Source: an uncultured bacterium
GTDB taxonomy: Bacteria; Cyanobacteriota; Vampirovibrionia; Gastranaerophilales; Gastranaerophilaceae
NCBI GenBank assembly: GCA_949283255.1
Contig: CASDRS010000005.1
Location: 62,001 to 126,000 of the forward strand
Direction of reading: 5' to 3'
Length of the DNA: 64,000 bases
Shown here: piece after piece, positions 1-7,543 of the stretch
Layout of the letters: the number at the start of each line of letters is the position of its first letter
Numbering within the stretch: position 1 is the first letter of the stretch
Made by a program: the position numbers and the translations under genes
Notes under the pieces: generated by a model
Seen by the model: only the letters and a program-made list of their open reading frames with translations
The model's database searches: none
What the model was told of the DNA's origin: nothing

Positions 1-1
1 C

Positions 2-775
2 GGAAAAGGACAACCCTACAAATTTTTAGGACTAATTCCGATGAAAAGGCACCTTATAACGACAGATACAAACGGCAGATTATTTTTGCTGGGCGCAGAT
101 ATCAACGGAAGAGATGTGTTTTCCAGAATACTTTTTGGCGGAAGAATTTCAATGACTATAGGATTTTTGGCACTGTTCGTGTTATTTCCGATAGGTCTAT
201 TATATGGCGGAATCTCAGGATATTTTGGCGGGATAACAGATACAATTATGATGAGATTTGCCGAAGCTGTTATGTCTATACCAAGTTTTTACCTGTTGAT
301 AATTTTGGCATCAATTCTACCGAGCGGAATGACAAGCGCTCAAAGATTTATGCTCATCGTAATAATTTTGGCGCTAATCGGCTGGGCAGGATTTGCCAGA
401 GTCGTAAGAGGAATGGTTTTGTCTGTTAAAAGTCAAGAATTTGTACAGGCTGCAAAATCCATTGGAGCTTCCAGATTAAGAATTATCGTAAAGCACATTC
501 TCCCTCAGACAACAAGCTTTGTAATAGTTGCAATGACATTATCTGTTCCATCTTACATATTATCAGAATCAGGCCTGAGCTTTTTGGGACTTGGCATTCA
601 ACAACCTGACGCTAGCTGGGGAAATATGTTAAAAGAAGCTCAAGAATACACAAACATAATTTATCGACCTTGGCTTTTAACACCAGGATTTTTAATTTTT
701 ATTGCCGTACTTGCCTTTAACGTAATAGGTGATACAATTAGAGATGTGCTTGATCCAAAAAGCAGAAACAGCTAA
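2..775 (+). CDS. ABC transporter permease, OppC/DppC type (5' end outside window)
   Basis: Inner-membrane permease of a peptide/nickel-type ABC importer. The reading frame is open from base 2, before the first ATG at 41, so the gene begins upstream and its first membrane segment is missing here. The sequence contains the LLGADINGRDVFSR segment typical of OppC/DppC proteins, several hydrophobic segments, and the EAA-type cytoplasmic loop (around SIGASRLRIIVKHILP) that contacts the ATPase. The C-terminus ends NVIGDTIRDVLDPK, a usual family ending. Partner permease, ATPase and binding protein must lie to the left. The substrate cannot be told from this piece. Confidence 0.93.
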   Translation, partial: GKGQPYKFLGLIPMKRHLITTDTNGRLFLLGADINGRDVFSRILFGGRISMTIGFLALFVLFPIGLLYGGISGYFGGITDTIMMRFAEAVMSIPSFYLLIILASILPSGMTSAQRFMLIVIILALIGWAGFARVVRGMVLSVKSQEFVQAAKSIGASRLRIIVKHILPQTTSFVIVAMTLSVPSYILSESGLSFLGLGIQQPDASWGNMLKEAQEYTNIIYRPWLLTPGFLIFIAVLAFNVIGDTIRDVLDPKSRNS

Positions 776-792
776 ACTGAAAGGTTAAAATT

Positions 793-1518
793 ATGGAAAA
801 TCTAATACCACAGTTTGACGTCTCAATTTGCATCCGAATAATATCTTCAGTATTATTAGGCTTTGCCGTCGGGCTTGAGCGTGAAATGACAAACAAGTAC
901 GCAGGATTAAGAACAAATATTCTTGTTTGCGTCGGAGCTTGCGTTTTTACTTTAATTTCTATTTACGGATTTCCGATGGTATCAGTTACAGGAGATGAAT
1001 TTGGTACTCGAGATACGGCTCGTGTTGCAGCACAGGTTGTAACAGGTATAGGTTTTATAGGTGGTGGTACAGTACTAAGACACGGAGCAACAGTGTTTGG
1101 GCTTACGACAGCTGCTACTTTATGGGCTGTTGCCAGCATCGGGATGGCTTGCGGTGCCGGAATGTATGGGATTGCGCTTGTTACAACATTCTTATCAATC
1201 CTTGTACTTGTATCTGTAAGATTTTTTGAAAAAAATATACTTATTACAAGTACAAAAAATACAATGAGATTGAGAATTGCACTGACTTGTGCTAACGAAA
1301 AATCAAACGAAATTTATGATTTTATACTTGAAAAATACCCGAGACTTCGTGAGATTTCTAAAAAGCAAAGCAAACAGGATGAAAACATTACAAAAATAAA
1401 TGCAGTTATAGATATTAATTCCAAAAATCCTATACAGGCAACTTATAAAGTTTTTAAAAATGTTGGAGGGATAGACTCAATTTCTATTCAGGAGTATAAC
1501 GAACTGATTTGGAAGTAA
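793..1518 (+). CDS. MgtC/SapB family membrane protein
   Basis: 241 residues. The N-terminal two thirds is hydrophobic with the MgtC hallmarks GLEREMTNKYAGLRTN and TGIGFIGGGTVL; the C-terminal about 80 residues form a soluble ACT-like tail. MgtC-family proteins act in adaptation to low Mg2+ and membrane potential control, and in pathogens inhibit the F-ATPase. Only 17 bp separate it from the upstream permease gene, so it may be co-transcribed. Its last 35 bp overlap the 3' end of the convergent metalloprotease gene. The family call is firm; the role here is unknown. Confidence 0.9.
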   Translation: MENLIPQFDVSICIRIISSVLLGFAVGLEREMTNKYAGLRTNILVCVGACVFTLISIYGFPMVSVTGDEFGTRDTARVAAQVVTGIGFIGGGTVLRHGATVFGLTTAATLWAVASIGMACGAGMYGIALVTTFLSILVLVSVRFFEKNILITSTKNTMRLRIALTCANEKSNEIYDFILEKYPRLREISKKQSKQDENITKINAVIDINSKNPIQATYKVFKNVGGIDSISIQEYNELIWK

Positions 1519-2248
1519 TTCTCGGAAGTTCCAGCTTGATGTTCTGATGGAAAAAATTATATCTTTTCAATTTCCCTATATTATCTAAACTTTCCAGTAA
1601 ATCTTTTGATATAGTTTTCTTTGTAGAATTATTTGAACTTAAATAATTGCTGACCTGCGTATCAACATAATGTTTGCAATCCTTATACGGAACCTTTTCC
1701 CCGATAGAATAAACCAGTTTTAACACAAACAGGTCATTTTCTGTAAGTGATGTATTCCAATTTCCTCTTGCGCACATAACATCATCAGGATTAGGACTAT
1801 GTCCCAGCCCAAAAACATGTCCTAACTCGTGCATTAAAAGATGGTATATTTCATTAGAAGTAAATTCATTTCCATTTGCCTGCTGCACACCTATATTTAT
1901 GGCAAATATATTTAAGGAATTATTCGCTTGTTCACTGTACTGCAATCCTGAATAATTAACCTTTCCCTTTTTCCAGTAAATTTTTATATCTGTGTTTTTT
2001 AATGTGTCTATTATGTTGAATTTAATTTTAAAGTCTATAGCTTTTGACCACTCACTCAATGCTTTTTTTGCTAAAGCTATGTATTTTTCCTCATTATGCT
2101 TAAGATTTGGAAATGTCAGCGGCGTAATGTAGACATTGTATGACTTTTTTGTCAACAAACGTAACGAGCCGTTTTCCGAAAATTGTGCTGCATCACAATC
2201 TATCTTGTAGTTAAATGTGGAAAGGATATACTTATAAAGATTTTTCAT
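1484..2248 (-). CDS. Metzincin-type zinc metalloprotease domain protein
   Basis: 254 residues from the ATG at 2248; a TTG eight codons upstream is less likely. The motif HELGHVFGLGH (about residues 140-150) is the metzincin HExxHxxGxxH zinc site, followed after a few residues by DDVMC, which fits the Met-turn of matrixins. The N-terminal half lacks an obvious signal peptide, so export, if any, is not by a classical Sec signal. It lies 16 bp downstream of a small protein gene, probably in one transcript. The 3' end overlaps mgtC on the other strand. The substrate is unknown. Confidence 0.75.
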   Translation of the reverse strand: MKNLYKYILSTFNYKIDCDAAQFSENGSLRLLTKKSYNVYITPLTFPNLKHNEEKYIALAKKALSEWSKAIDFKIKFNIIDTLKNTDIKIYWKKGKVNYSGLQYSEQANNSLNIFAINIGVQQANGNEFTSNEIYHLLMHELGHVFGLGHSPNPDDVMCARGNWNTSLTENDLFVLKLVYSIGEKVPYKDCKHYVDTQVSNYLSSNNSTKKTISKDLLESLDNIGKLKRYNFFHQNIKLELPRITSKSVRYTPE

Positions 2249-2264
2249 AATAATCTTTCTATGT

Positions 2265-2708
2265 TTAACCAATCAGGTTTAAATTTGCTGCGAGCATTCC
2301 ACCATTCGTGTAGATTGCATCACCATTTAGTGGGAGGTTTACTCCAAGTTCTCCTCGCATAAAAGATAGTGATGAATTTCCGTTTAAGGAAACATTTCCT
2401 CCCAAGAAACTTTGCATACCTATTGCAGGTTCAAAGTATTGTGATTTTACACTTCCAAGCTTAGAAATTTTTTCTGTATTGTTTACCTGTATAACTTTAT
2501 CTATATTATTAATGTTAAAACTTTCGTTTGGGTCAGTCACTCCAAGTTCTCCTGCAATAGCGTGAGTACTCGGACTAGGGACTAATGGGGCATTGCCTTC
2601 GCCAGAAACACCTGCAACCCCACTCGAAGCCGCAACACGACTTGCTACAGCCTGCTGCATAGTCTGCTGTGATATACTTGTTTGCTGGTAAACCTGACTT
2701 ATTTCCAT
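2265..2708 (-). CDS. Hypothetical protein, Ser/Gln/Ala-rich N-terminus
   Basis: 147 residues from ATG 2708, which has GGGG about 6 nt upstream; a TTG four codons further up is also possible. No recognised domain. The N-terminus (MEISQVYQQTSISQQTMQQ) is rich in Gln and Ser, followed by a low-complexity Ala/Gly/Ser stretch; the C-terminal part is Asn/Gly rich with mild hydrophobicity. It precedes the metzincin gene by 16 bp on the same strand, so it could be a partner or substrate of that protease, which is inference only. Confidence 0.6.
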   Translation of the reverse strand: MEISQVYQQTSISQQTMQQAVASRVAASSGVAGVSGEGNAPLVPSPSTHAIAGELGVTDPNESFNINNIDKVIQVNNTEKISKLGSVKSQYFEPAIGMQSFLGGNVSLNGNSSLSFMRGELGVNLPLNGDAIYTNGGMLAANLNLIG

Positions 2709-2772
2709 CTTAATCCCCAAACTGCATTACTACTATTGTAACACATGTAGATTAAGATTTCAACCTTAAGTC

Positions 2773-4029
2773 TTAGTTATAGCTAAAACCGTCTTCCTTA
2801 AGTCTGTCAATAACTTCCTGAAGCTGTTCATCAGAACATACAAAAGATAATCTGAAGTATCCTTCGCCGTGCTCTCCAAAGGCATTCCCAGGAACCAGTA
2901 CAATACCTGATTTTTCAAGTACAGCTTCACAAAATTCGAAAGCTGATTTGAATCTTCTCGGAATAGGAAGCCACAAATAAAATGTCGTATGAGAAATCTT
3001 GTCTTCAGGAATATCCCAACCAAGTTCTCTAAATCCTTTAATCATGATTTCCTGTTTTCTTTTATATCCCAAATTGCCCTGACGAACATACTCATCGCCC
3101 TCAGGATCGTTAAGAATTTCGGAACAAGCCTTTTGCAATACTTTAAAAATGCCGTTATCAATAGTAGATTTGCCTTTTCCAAGCCTTTGAACTACAGCAG
3201 AATTTCCGCAAATCCAACCCAATCTCCACCCTGTTATTGCATAAGGTTTTGAAAAACTGTAAAATTCAACGGCAATATCTTTTGCCCCTTCAAATTCAAA
3301 TACGCTAAAAGGTTTTTCTTTTTCGTCAAAATAAAGATCGCAATATGCAGCATCAGAAATTAGCAAAATTTGGTGTTTCTTACAAAATTCAACAACTGAT
3401 TTCACATACTCTCTTGTCGTACCGATACCCATAGGATTATTAGGGAAGTTTATAATAACCGCCTTAACCTTGTCAGGATTAAATCCATCAGCCTTAAGCT
3501 TTGCAAAATATTCTTCCATATCAGGCTTAAAATCATTTTCAGGAGTCAAAGGCACAGGGTATGCATAACCACCTGAGCATTTTATAATCTGCAAATACGA
3601 AGCATAACAAGGATCAGGTACCATAAAAATATCTTTTTCATACTTATCATCTCTTTGAGTTGTCAAAAATCTGATTAAATGCGCAATCCCTTCTTTAGAA
3701 CCGATTAAAGAGAAAATTTCACTGACAGGATCCATATCCACACCGAAACGAGTCTTCATCTTTTTTGCGATAGCTTCTCTGAAATAAAGCTCTCCTCGAG
3801 GAGTTGCGTAAAGGTGAATATTTGGTTCATCCATAAGCTCTTTTACTCTATCAAGCAACTTTTGTGGCGGCATCATAGTCGGAGCACCCATTGAAAGTGA
3901 AATTGGTGCTCGATTTTTCTTAACAAGTTCATCTCTCAACTCATCAGTTTTTTCTTTCAACTTGAACATAATATATGTGTCCAAGGACATAACATCTTTG
4001 TTAAATAATTTTTCTTCTAAAGTTGCCAT
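2773..4029 (-). CDS. PLP-dependent class I/II aminotransferase (LL-diaminopimelate aminotransferase-like)
   Basis: 418 residues, a full-length fold-type I aminotransferase. Visible cofactor residues are N198 in NFPNNPMG, D226 and Y229 in SDAAY, K261 in SFSKPYAITGWRLGW (Schiff-base lysine), and a C-terminal Arg in YFRLSF that should bind the substrate carboxylate. The closest general type is the DapL/MalY-like branch; with dapF at 14.0 kb a role in lysine/diaminopimelate synthesis is plausible, but the substrate cannot be fixed from sequence alone. Start ATG has a good SD (AAGGAAAAG). A 23-bp gap separates it from the upstream mlaF-like gene. Confidence 0.85.
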   Translation of the reverse strand: MATLEEKLFNKDVMSLDTYIMFKLKEKTDELRDELVKKNRAPISLSMGAPTMMPPQKLLDRVKELMDEPNIHLYATPRGELYFREAIAKKMKTRFGVDMDPVSEIFSLIGSKEGIAHLIRFLTTQRDDKYEKDIFMVPDPCYASYLQIIKCSGGYAYPVPLTPENDFKPDMEEYFAKLKADGFNPDKVKAVIINFPNNPMGIGTTREYVKSVVEFCKKHQILLISDAAYCDLYFDEKEKPFSVFEFEGAKDIAVEFYSFSKPYAITGWRLGWICGNSAVVQRLGKGKSTIDNGIFKVLQKACSEILNDPEGDEYVRQGNLGYKRKQEIMIKGFRELGWDIPEDKISHTTFYLWLPIPRRFKSAFEFCEAVLEKSGIVLVPGNAFGEHGEGYFRLSFVCSDEQLQEVIDRLKEDGFSYN

Positions 4030-4052
4030 CTTTTCCTTCTTTCTTTATAACT

Positions 4053-4772
4053 CTAAGATAATATATTCATCGGGCCTTCTAAAGATGCCGTAACAAATTG
4101 TTTTGTATAAGGGTTGTCCTGCCTTAACATCTCATCAGGAGTACCCTCATAAACTATCTTACCACCATATAACATAATCAGCCTGTTTGCAGTTCTGGTA
4201 ATCGTAGACATCTGGTGAGTAACCACAATTGAAGCCGCATTAGTCTCCTGTTGCAATCTTACGATATAATCCTCAATAAGAGTAGAGGAAATAGGGTCCA
4301 AACCTGCCGTCGGCTCATCATACAAAATTGTTTTAGGCTCTGTAACAATTGCTCTTGCAAAGCTTACACGTTTTTGCATACCACCTGACAGCTCAGACGG
4401 GAATTTCGTCTCAATTCCCTTCAAACCAACCAGAGCCAACTTATCCGAAACAATTTCTTTCAACTGTTTTTCATTATACTTGTTTCTTAAATCTCTTCTT
4501 TCTCTCAAAGCAAAAGAAATATTATCCGCAACGTTTAAAGAATCAAACAACGCCGAATATTGAAATACCATTGCAACATCACCGCTTGAGGTAATAATAT
4601 CACCGCTATCCTTTTCAATAAGCCCGCATATCAACTTCAAAACAGTACTTTTACCTGAGCCACTAAACCCGACTATAGCAAGAGTTTCGCCATCTTTAAC
4701 CTCAAACGAGATATTATCCAAAACTTTTTTACCATCAAATGATTTTGTTAAATTTTTAACCTTTATACTCAT
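4053..4772 (-). CDS. mlaF: MlaF-like ABC transporter ATP-binding protein
   Basis: 239 residues. Walker A GFSGSGKST (about 35-43), Q-loop MVFQYSALFDSL, signature LSGGMQKRV, Walker B DEPTAGLDP and the switch His in VVTHQM are all present. The FQYSALFDSL Q-loop and SGGMQKRV signature are typical of the MlaF/Ttg2A/TGD3 lipid-transport ATPases, and the next gene is the matching MlaE-type permease 14 bp upstream in the same operon. Together they should move phospholipid between membranes. No MlaD/MCE protein is encoded next to them in this window. Confidence 0.88.
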   Translation of the reverse strand: MSIKVKNLTKSFDGKKVLDNISFEVKDGETLAIVGFSGSGKSTVLKLICGLIEKDSGDIITSSGDVAMVFQYSALFDSLNVADNISFALRERRDLRNKYNEKQLKEIVSDKLALVGLKGIETKFPSELSGGMQKRVSFARAIVTEPKTILYDEPTAGLDPISSTLIEDYIVRLQQETNAASIVVTHQMSTITRTANRLIMLYGGKIVYEGTPDEMLRQDNPYTKQFVTASLEGPMNILS

Positions 4773-4786
4773 AAAATATCCTTATC

Positions 4787-5596
4787 TTAGAAGAAAAATG
4801 CTATCGCAAAAATCATATCCCATATAACAATTGCGACAAATGACCAAACAACCGCCTTAGTAGTTGCAAGTCCGACACCTTTAGCACCGCCTGAAGCTTG
4901 ATACCCGCAAGTACAACTGATAAGTGCAATAGTTCCGCCAAAGCAAAGAGATTTCAACAAACATACGCACAAATCTTTCATATAAATACCAAGCCAAACC
5001 GAATCAAAATAAGCTCTATATCCAAGCTCGGTTGTCAAAGCAGTAGTAACAGCACCTGTAATAATACCAAACGCAGATGCGATTATAACAATTACAGGCA
5101 TCATAATAATACCTGACAAAACTCTCGGCACAAACAAATATCTTATAGGGCTGACTTTTAGAACAGAAAGAGCATCAATTTGCTCCGTAACTCTCATAGT
5201 AGCGATTTCAGATGCCATAGATGAGCCTATCATTGATATTATGGCAAAACCTGACATAATAGCTCCAACCTCTCTAACTATCAAAATACTCATCAAAAGC
5301 CCGACGAAATTTCCGCCGCCTTGCTTAACCATCTCAGATGCAACCTGAGAAGTTACGATTATTGAAGTCATACCAACAATAGATAACGTAATAGGCAAAG
5401 AGCTTATACCAAACCTCACACACTGATCCATCAGCTCTTTAAAATTAATCTGCAGCGTAAGAATATATTTTAAAGTTCCAAATCCGGTTTCGACAATACC
5501 GCCAAAAGTCGTCAAAAAATCAACAAGCTCTCTAAAAAAAATCCTAAAAATTTTATATGTAGTTGATTGTCTTAAATATTGTCTAAACGTTACCAT
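4787..5596 (-). CDS. mlaE: MlaE-like ABC transporter permease
   Basis: 269 residues with about five hydrophobic segments and family motifs VREVGAIMSGFAIISMIGSSMASEIATMRVTEQIDAL (conserved core of MlaE/TGD1 permeases) and SPIRYLFVPRVLS. It forms the membrane half of a lipid ABC transporter with the downstream MlaF-like ATPase. The gene begins at an ATG (MVTFRQYLRQ) and is the first gene of this short operon; about 95 bp of noncoding DNA with the panD terminator precede it. Assignment to the family is firm; direction of transport is not known. Confidence 0.88.
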   Translation of the reverse strand: MVTFRQYLRQSTTYKIFRIFFRELVDFLTTFGGIVETGFGTLKYILTLQINFKELMDQCVRFGISSLPITLSIVGMTSIIVTSQVASEMVKQGGGNFVGLLMSILIVREVGAIMSGFAIISMIGSSMASEIATMRVTEQIDALSVLKVSPIRYLFVPRVLSGIIMMPVIVIIASAFGIITGAVTTALTTELGYRAYFDSVWLGIYMKDLCVCLLKSLCFGGTIALISCTCGYQASGGAKGVGLATTKAVVWSFVAIVIWDMIFAIAFFF

Positions 5597-5652
5597 TCCT
5601 AAATTATATCAAAAATTACACATCAAAGTCAATTTTATAAGATTGAGAATGT

Positions 5653-5685
5653 ATAAAAAAAGAAGCTTTATAAAAAAGCTTCTTT
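5653..5685 (-). terminator. Rho-independent terminator of panD
   Basis: An inverted repeat AGAAGCTTT / AAAGCTTCT with a short loop is followed on the minus strand by a T run (A run at 5653-5659 on the plus strand). It lies 8 bp past the panD stop and has T runs on both sides, so it could work in both directions. Confidence 0.8.
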
Positions 5686-5692
5686 TTTTAAT

Positions 5693-6049
5693 CTAATGTT
5701 TTTCCGTAATTTTGTTTTTCTCATCAACCATAACAATGGTAGGAGTATGAGCTTCGATATCCTTTGGCTCAAGATAAGCATAGGAAATAATTATAACCTT
5801 ATCCCCAGGCTGAACCTTTCTTGCAGCAGCGCCGTTCAAACAAATGCAGCCGGAATCACGTTTACCCTTTATAACATAAGTTTGAAATCTTTCACCGTTA
5901 TTGATATCCAAAATGTCAACTTTTTGCCATTCTCTGATTTTAGCTGCATCCATCAAACCTTCATCGATTGTAATGGAACCAACATAATTCAAATTAGCAT
6001 CAGTGACAGTTGCTCTATGTATTTTTGAAAATAAAAATTCTTGTAACAT
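5693..6049 (-). CDS. panD: Aspartate 1-decarboxylase proenzyme
   Basis: 118 residues, the normal length. PanD makes beta-alanine for pantothenate/CoA and is a self-cleaving pyruvoyl enzyme; the cleavage site G24-S25 is visible in YVGSITID, along with catalytic K9 ([10 protein letters not shown]) and the late motif [23 protein letters not shown] 6049 is chosen because AGGAAAGAG lies just upstream, inside a longer open frame that starts at a GTG. It stands alone between two terminators, so it is monocistronic. Confidence 0.95.
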   Translation of the reverse strand: MLQEFLFSKIHRATVTDANLNYVGSITIDEGLMDAAKIREWQKVDILDINNGERFQTYVIKGKRDSGCICLNGAAARKVQPGDKVIIISYAYLEPKDIEAHTPTIVMVDEKNKITEKH

Positions 6050-6082
6050 CTTCTCTTTCCTCACTTAATATGTTATCACAAA

Positions 6083-6116
6083 AAAATACGACGTCCAAAT
6101 CGGACCATCGTATTTT
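6083..6116 (-). terminator. Terminator between speD and panD
   Basis: Interrupted hairpin with outer arms AAATACGA / TCGTATTT and inner GTCC / GGAC, flanked by A and T runs. It sits 21 bp past the speD stop and upstream of the panD start, so it should end speD transcription. Confidence 0.7.
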
Positions 6117-6136
6117 TAAGTTTTATAAAATTAACA

Positions 6137-6589
6137 TTAATCTATTGATTCTTGCATAATTTCGAAAGGCTTTTCCATGACTTTCATAGTAGCTTCATCA
6201 ATAATACCGCGTTTCAATTCGGTAAATGTTGCTTTTTTAGAGTTAAATTTTCTCTTCAAAAATTCATAAGAAACTTTTGGATCACACTTGTCCCCGCAAG
6301 TAAATAAATCAACTGCCGCATAACCGAGTTCCGGCCAAGTATGTATTGCTAAGTGACTTTCTGAAATAATTACAACACCCGAAACTCCATACGGATTAAA
6401 CATATGGAAACATTTTTGTACAATAGTTGCACCACATTCTAGAGCTGCGTCAACCATGTATTTTTCTACTTTATCAATGCTATTTAAAGTGTTGGGGTCG
6501 CAATCAAAAAATTCAGCCAGTACATGTTGTCCCAAGTGGATTTCTTTTTTACCGTTCTCAAACGCTGTAAATGGTGAAGTTATTGCCAA
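6137..6589 (-). CDS. speD: S-adenosylmethionine decarboxylase proenzyme
   Basis: 150 residues; class 1B prokaryotic type. It produces decarboxylated SAM for spermidine synthesis. The pyruvoyl precursor serine is S78 in SESHLAIHTWPE (cleavage E77/S78), with H83 and C98 (DLFTCGD) as the processing and catalytic residues. The start is a TTG: a perfect AGGAGG (6598-6603) is spaced 8 nt from it. An out-of-frame ATG lies only 3 nt after the SD and opens a four-codon ORF (MNWQ, stop) that overlaps the TTG. No spermidine synthase gene lies nearby. Confidence 0.93.
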   Translation of the reverse strand: MAITSPFTAFENGKKEIHLGQHVLAEFFDCDPNTLNSIDKVEKYMVDAALECGATIVQKCFHMFNPYGVSGVVIISESHLAIHTWPELGYAAVDLFTCGDKCDPKVSYEFLKRKFNSKKATFTELKRGIIDEATMKVMEKPFEIMQESID

Positions 6590-6837
6590 TTCATGTGCCT
6601 CCTTTTATACTATGTATATTTAACTACCAAAAAATTGCTTTCGCTATTACATATTACAATAAAAAACGAAAATTTTGTAAATTTTACACTTAAAATTTTT
6701 ATTAATAAAAATTTTTCTTTTATAACATGCCCCAAAATCACGCTCCACACATCATTCGACAGCATTATTTTTATTAAGAATTATTAAACTTTAATTACAT
6801 AAGTTGCAAATTCCTATTTTAATCATACAATTGAGCC

Positions 6838-7533
6838 ATGAGTAAAATTTTGGTTATAGATGACGATACAGCGATAAACGAGCTTATAAAAGTAAACCTT
6901 GAACTTGAAGGACACAAAGTAATACAAGCTTACGACGGGATAAAGGGATTTGCATTGTGCAAACAAGAATTACCGGCACTTGTTGTACTTGACGTTATGA
7001 TGCCTGAGGTTGACGGATTTACGGTTGCTCAAAGAATTCGAAAAAATGAGAATACAAAAGATATCCCAATTCTTATGTTAACAGCACTTTCTCAATTAAA
7101 CGACAAAGTTAACGGGTTCAATATCGGAGTTGACGATTATTTGGTCAAACCTTTTGAAATGGAAGAGTTAAAAGTAAGAGTGCGAGCACTCTTAAAGCGA
7201 ACAAACCAAATTCCGAAATCCGCATCAACAAGAGATTTACTGACACTTGGCGAAGTAACCCTTCTGCCTGAAACTTACAGCGTAAAAATTAATGAAAAAA
7301 TCGCAAAATTAACCCCAATTGAGTTTGATATTCTCAATTTGCTATTCCAAAATCACGGGAATATGGTATCATCCGCTCAATTATTAAAAGATATTTGGGG
7401 ATATTCACCTGATGATGATATTGAAACCATCAGAGTACATATAAGACATTTAAGAAGCAAACTTGATAAAATATCAGACGGTAAAAAGTATATTGAGACA
7501 ATATACGGCGGCGGATACAAATTCAGCGTTTAA
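6838..7533 (+). CDS. OmpR/PhoB-family response regulator (RpaB-like), orphan
   Basis: 231 residues. The receiver domain (1-120) has acidic D9/D10, phosphoacceptor D52 (LDVMMPEVDG), T82 and K104 (YLVKPFE). The C-terminal winged helix (about 130-231) ends with the usual ETIRVHIRHLRSKLD...IETIYGGGYKF. It is a DNA-binding transcription regulator. No histidine kinase is encoded next to it, as is common for RpaB-like regulators in the cyanobacterial line. It is preceded by a 248-bp AT-rich divergent intergenic region shared with speD and ends 10 bp from the convergent priA. Confidence 0.92.
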   Translation: MSKILVIDDDTAINELIKVNLELEGHKVIQAYDGIKGFALCKQELPALVVLDVMMPEVDGFTVAQRIRKNENTKDIPILMLTALSQLNDKVNGFNIGVDDYLVKPFEMEELKVRVRALLKRTNQIPKSASTRDLLTLGEVTLLPETYSVKINEKIAKLTPIEFDILNLLFQNHGNMVSSAQLLKDIWGYSPDDDIETIRVHIRHLRSKLDKISDGKKYIETIYGGGYKFSV

Positions 7534-7543
7534 TAATTAGCCA

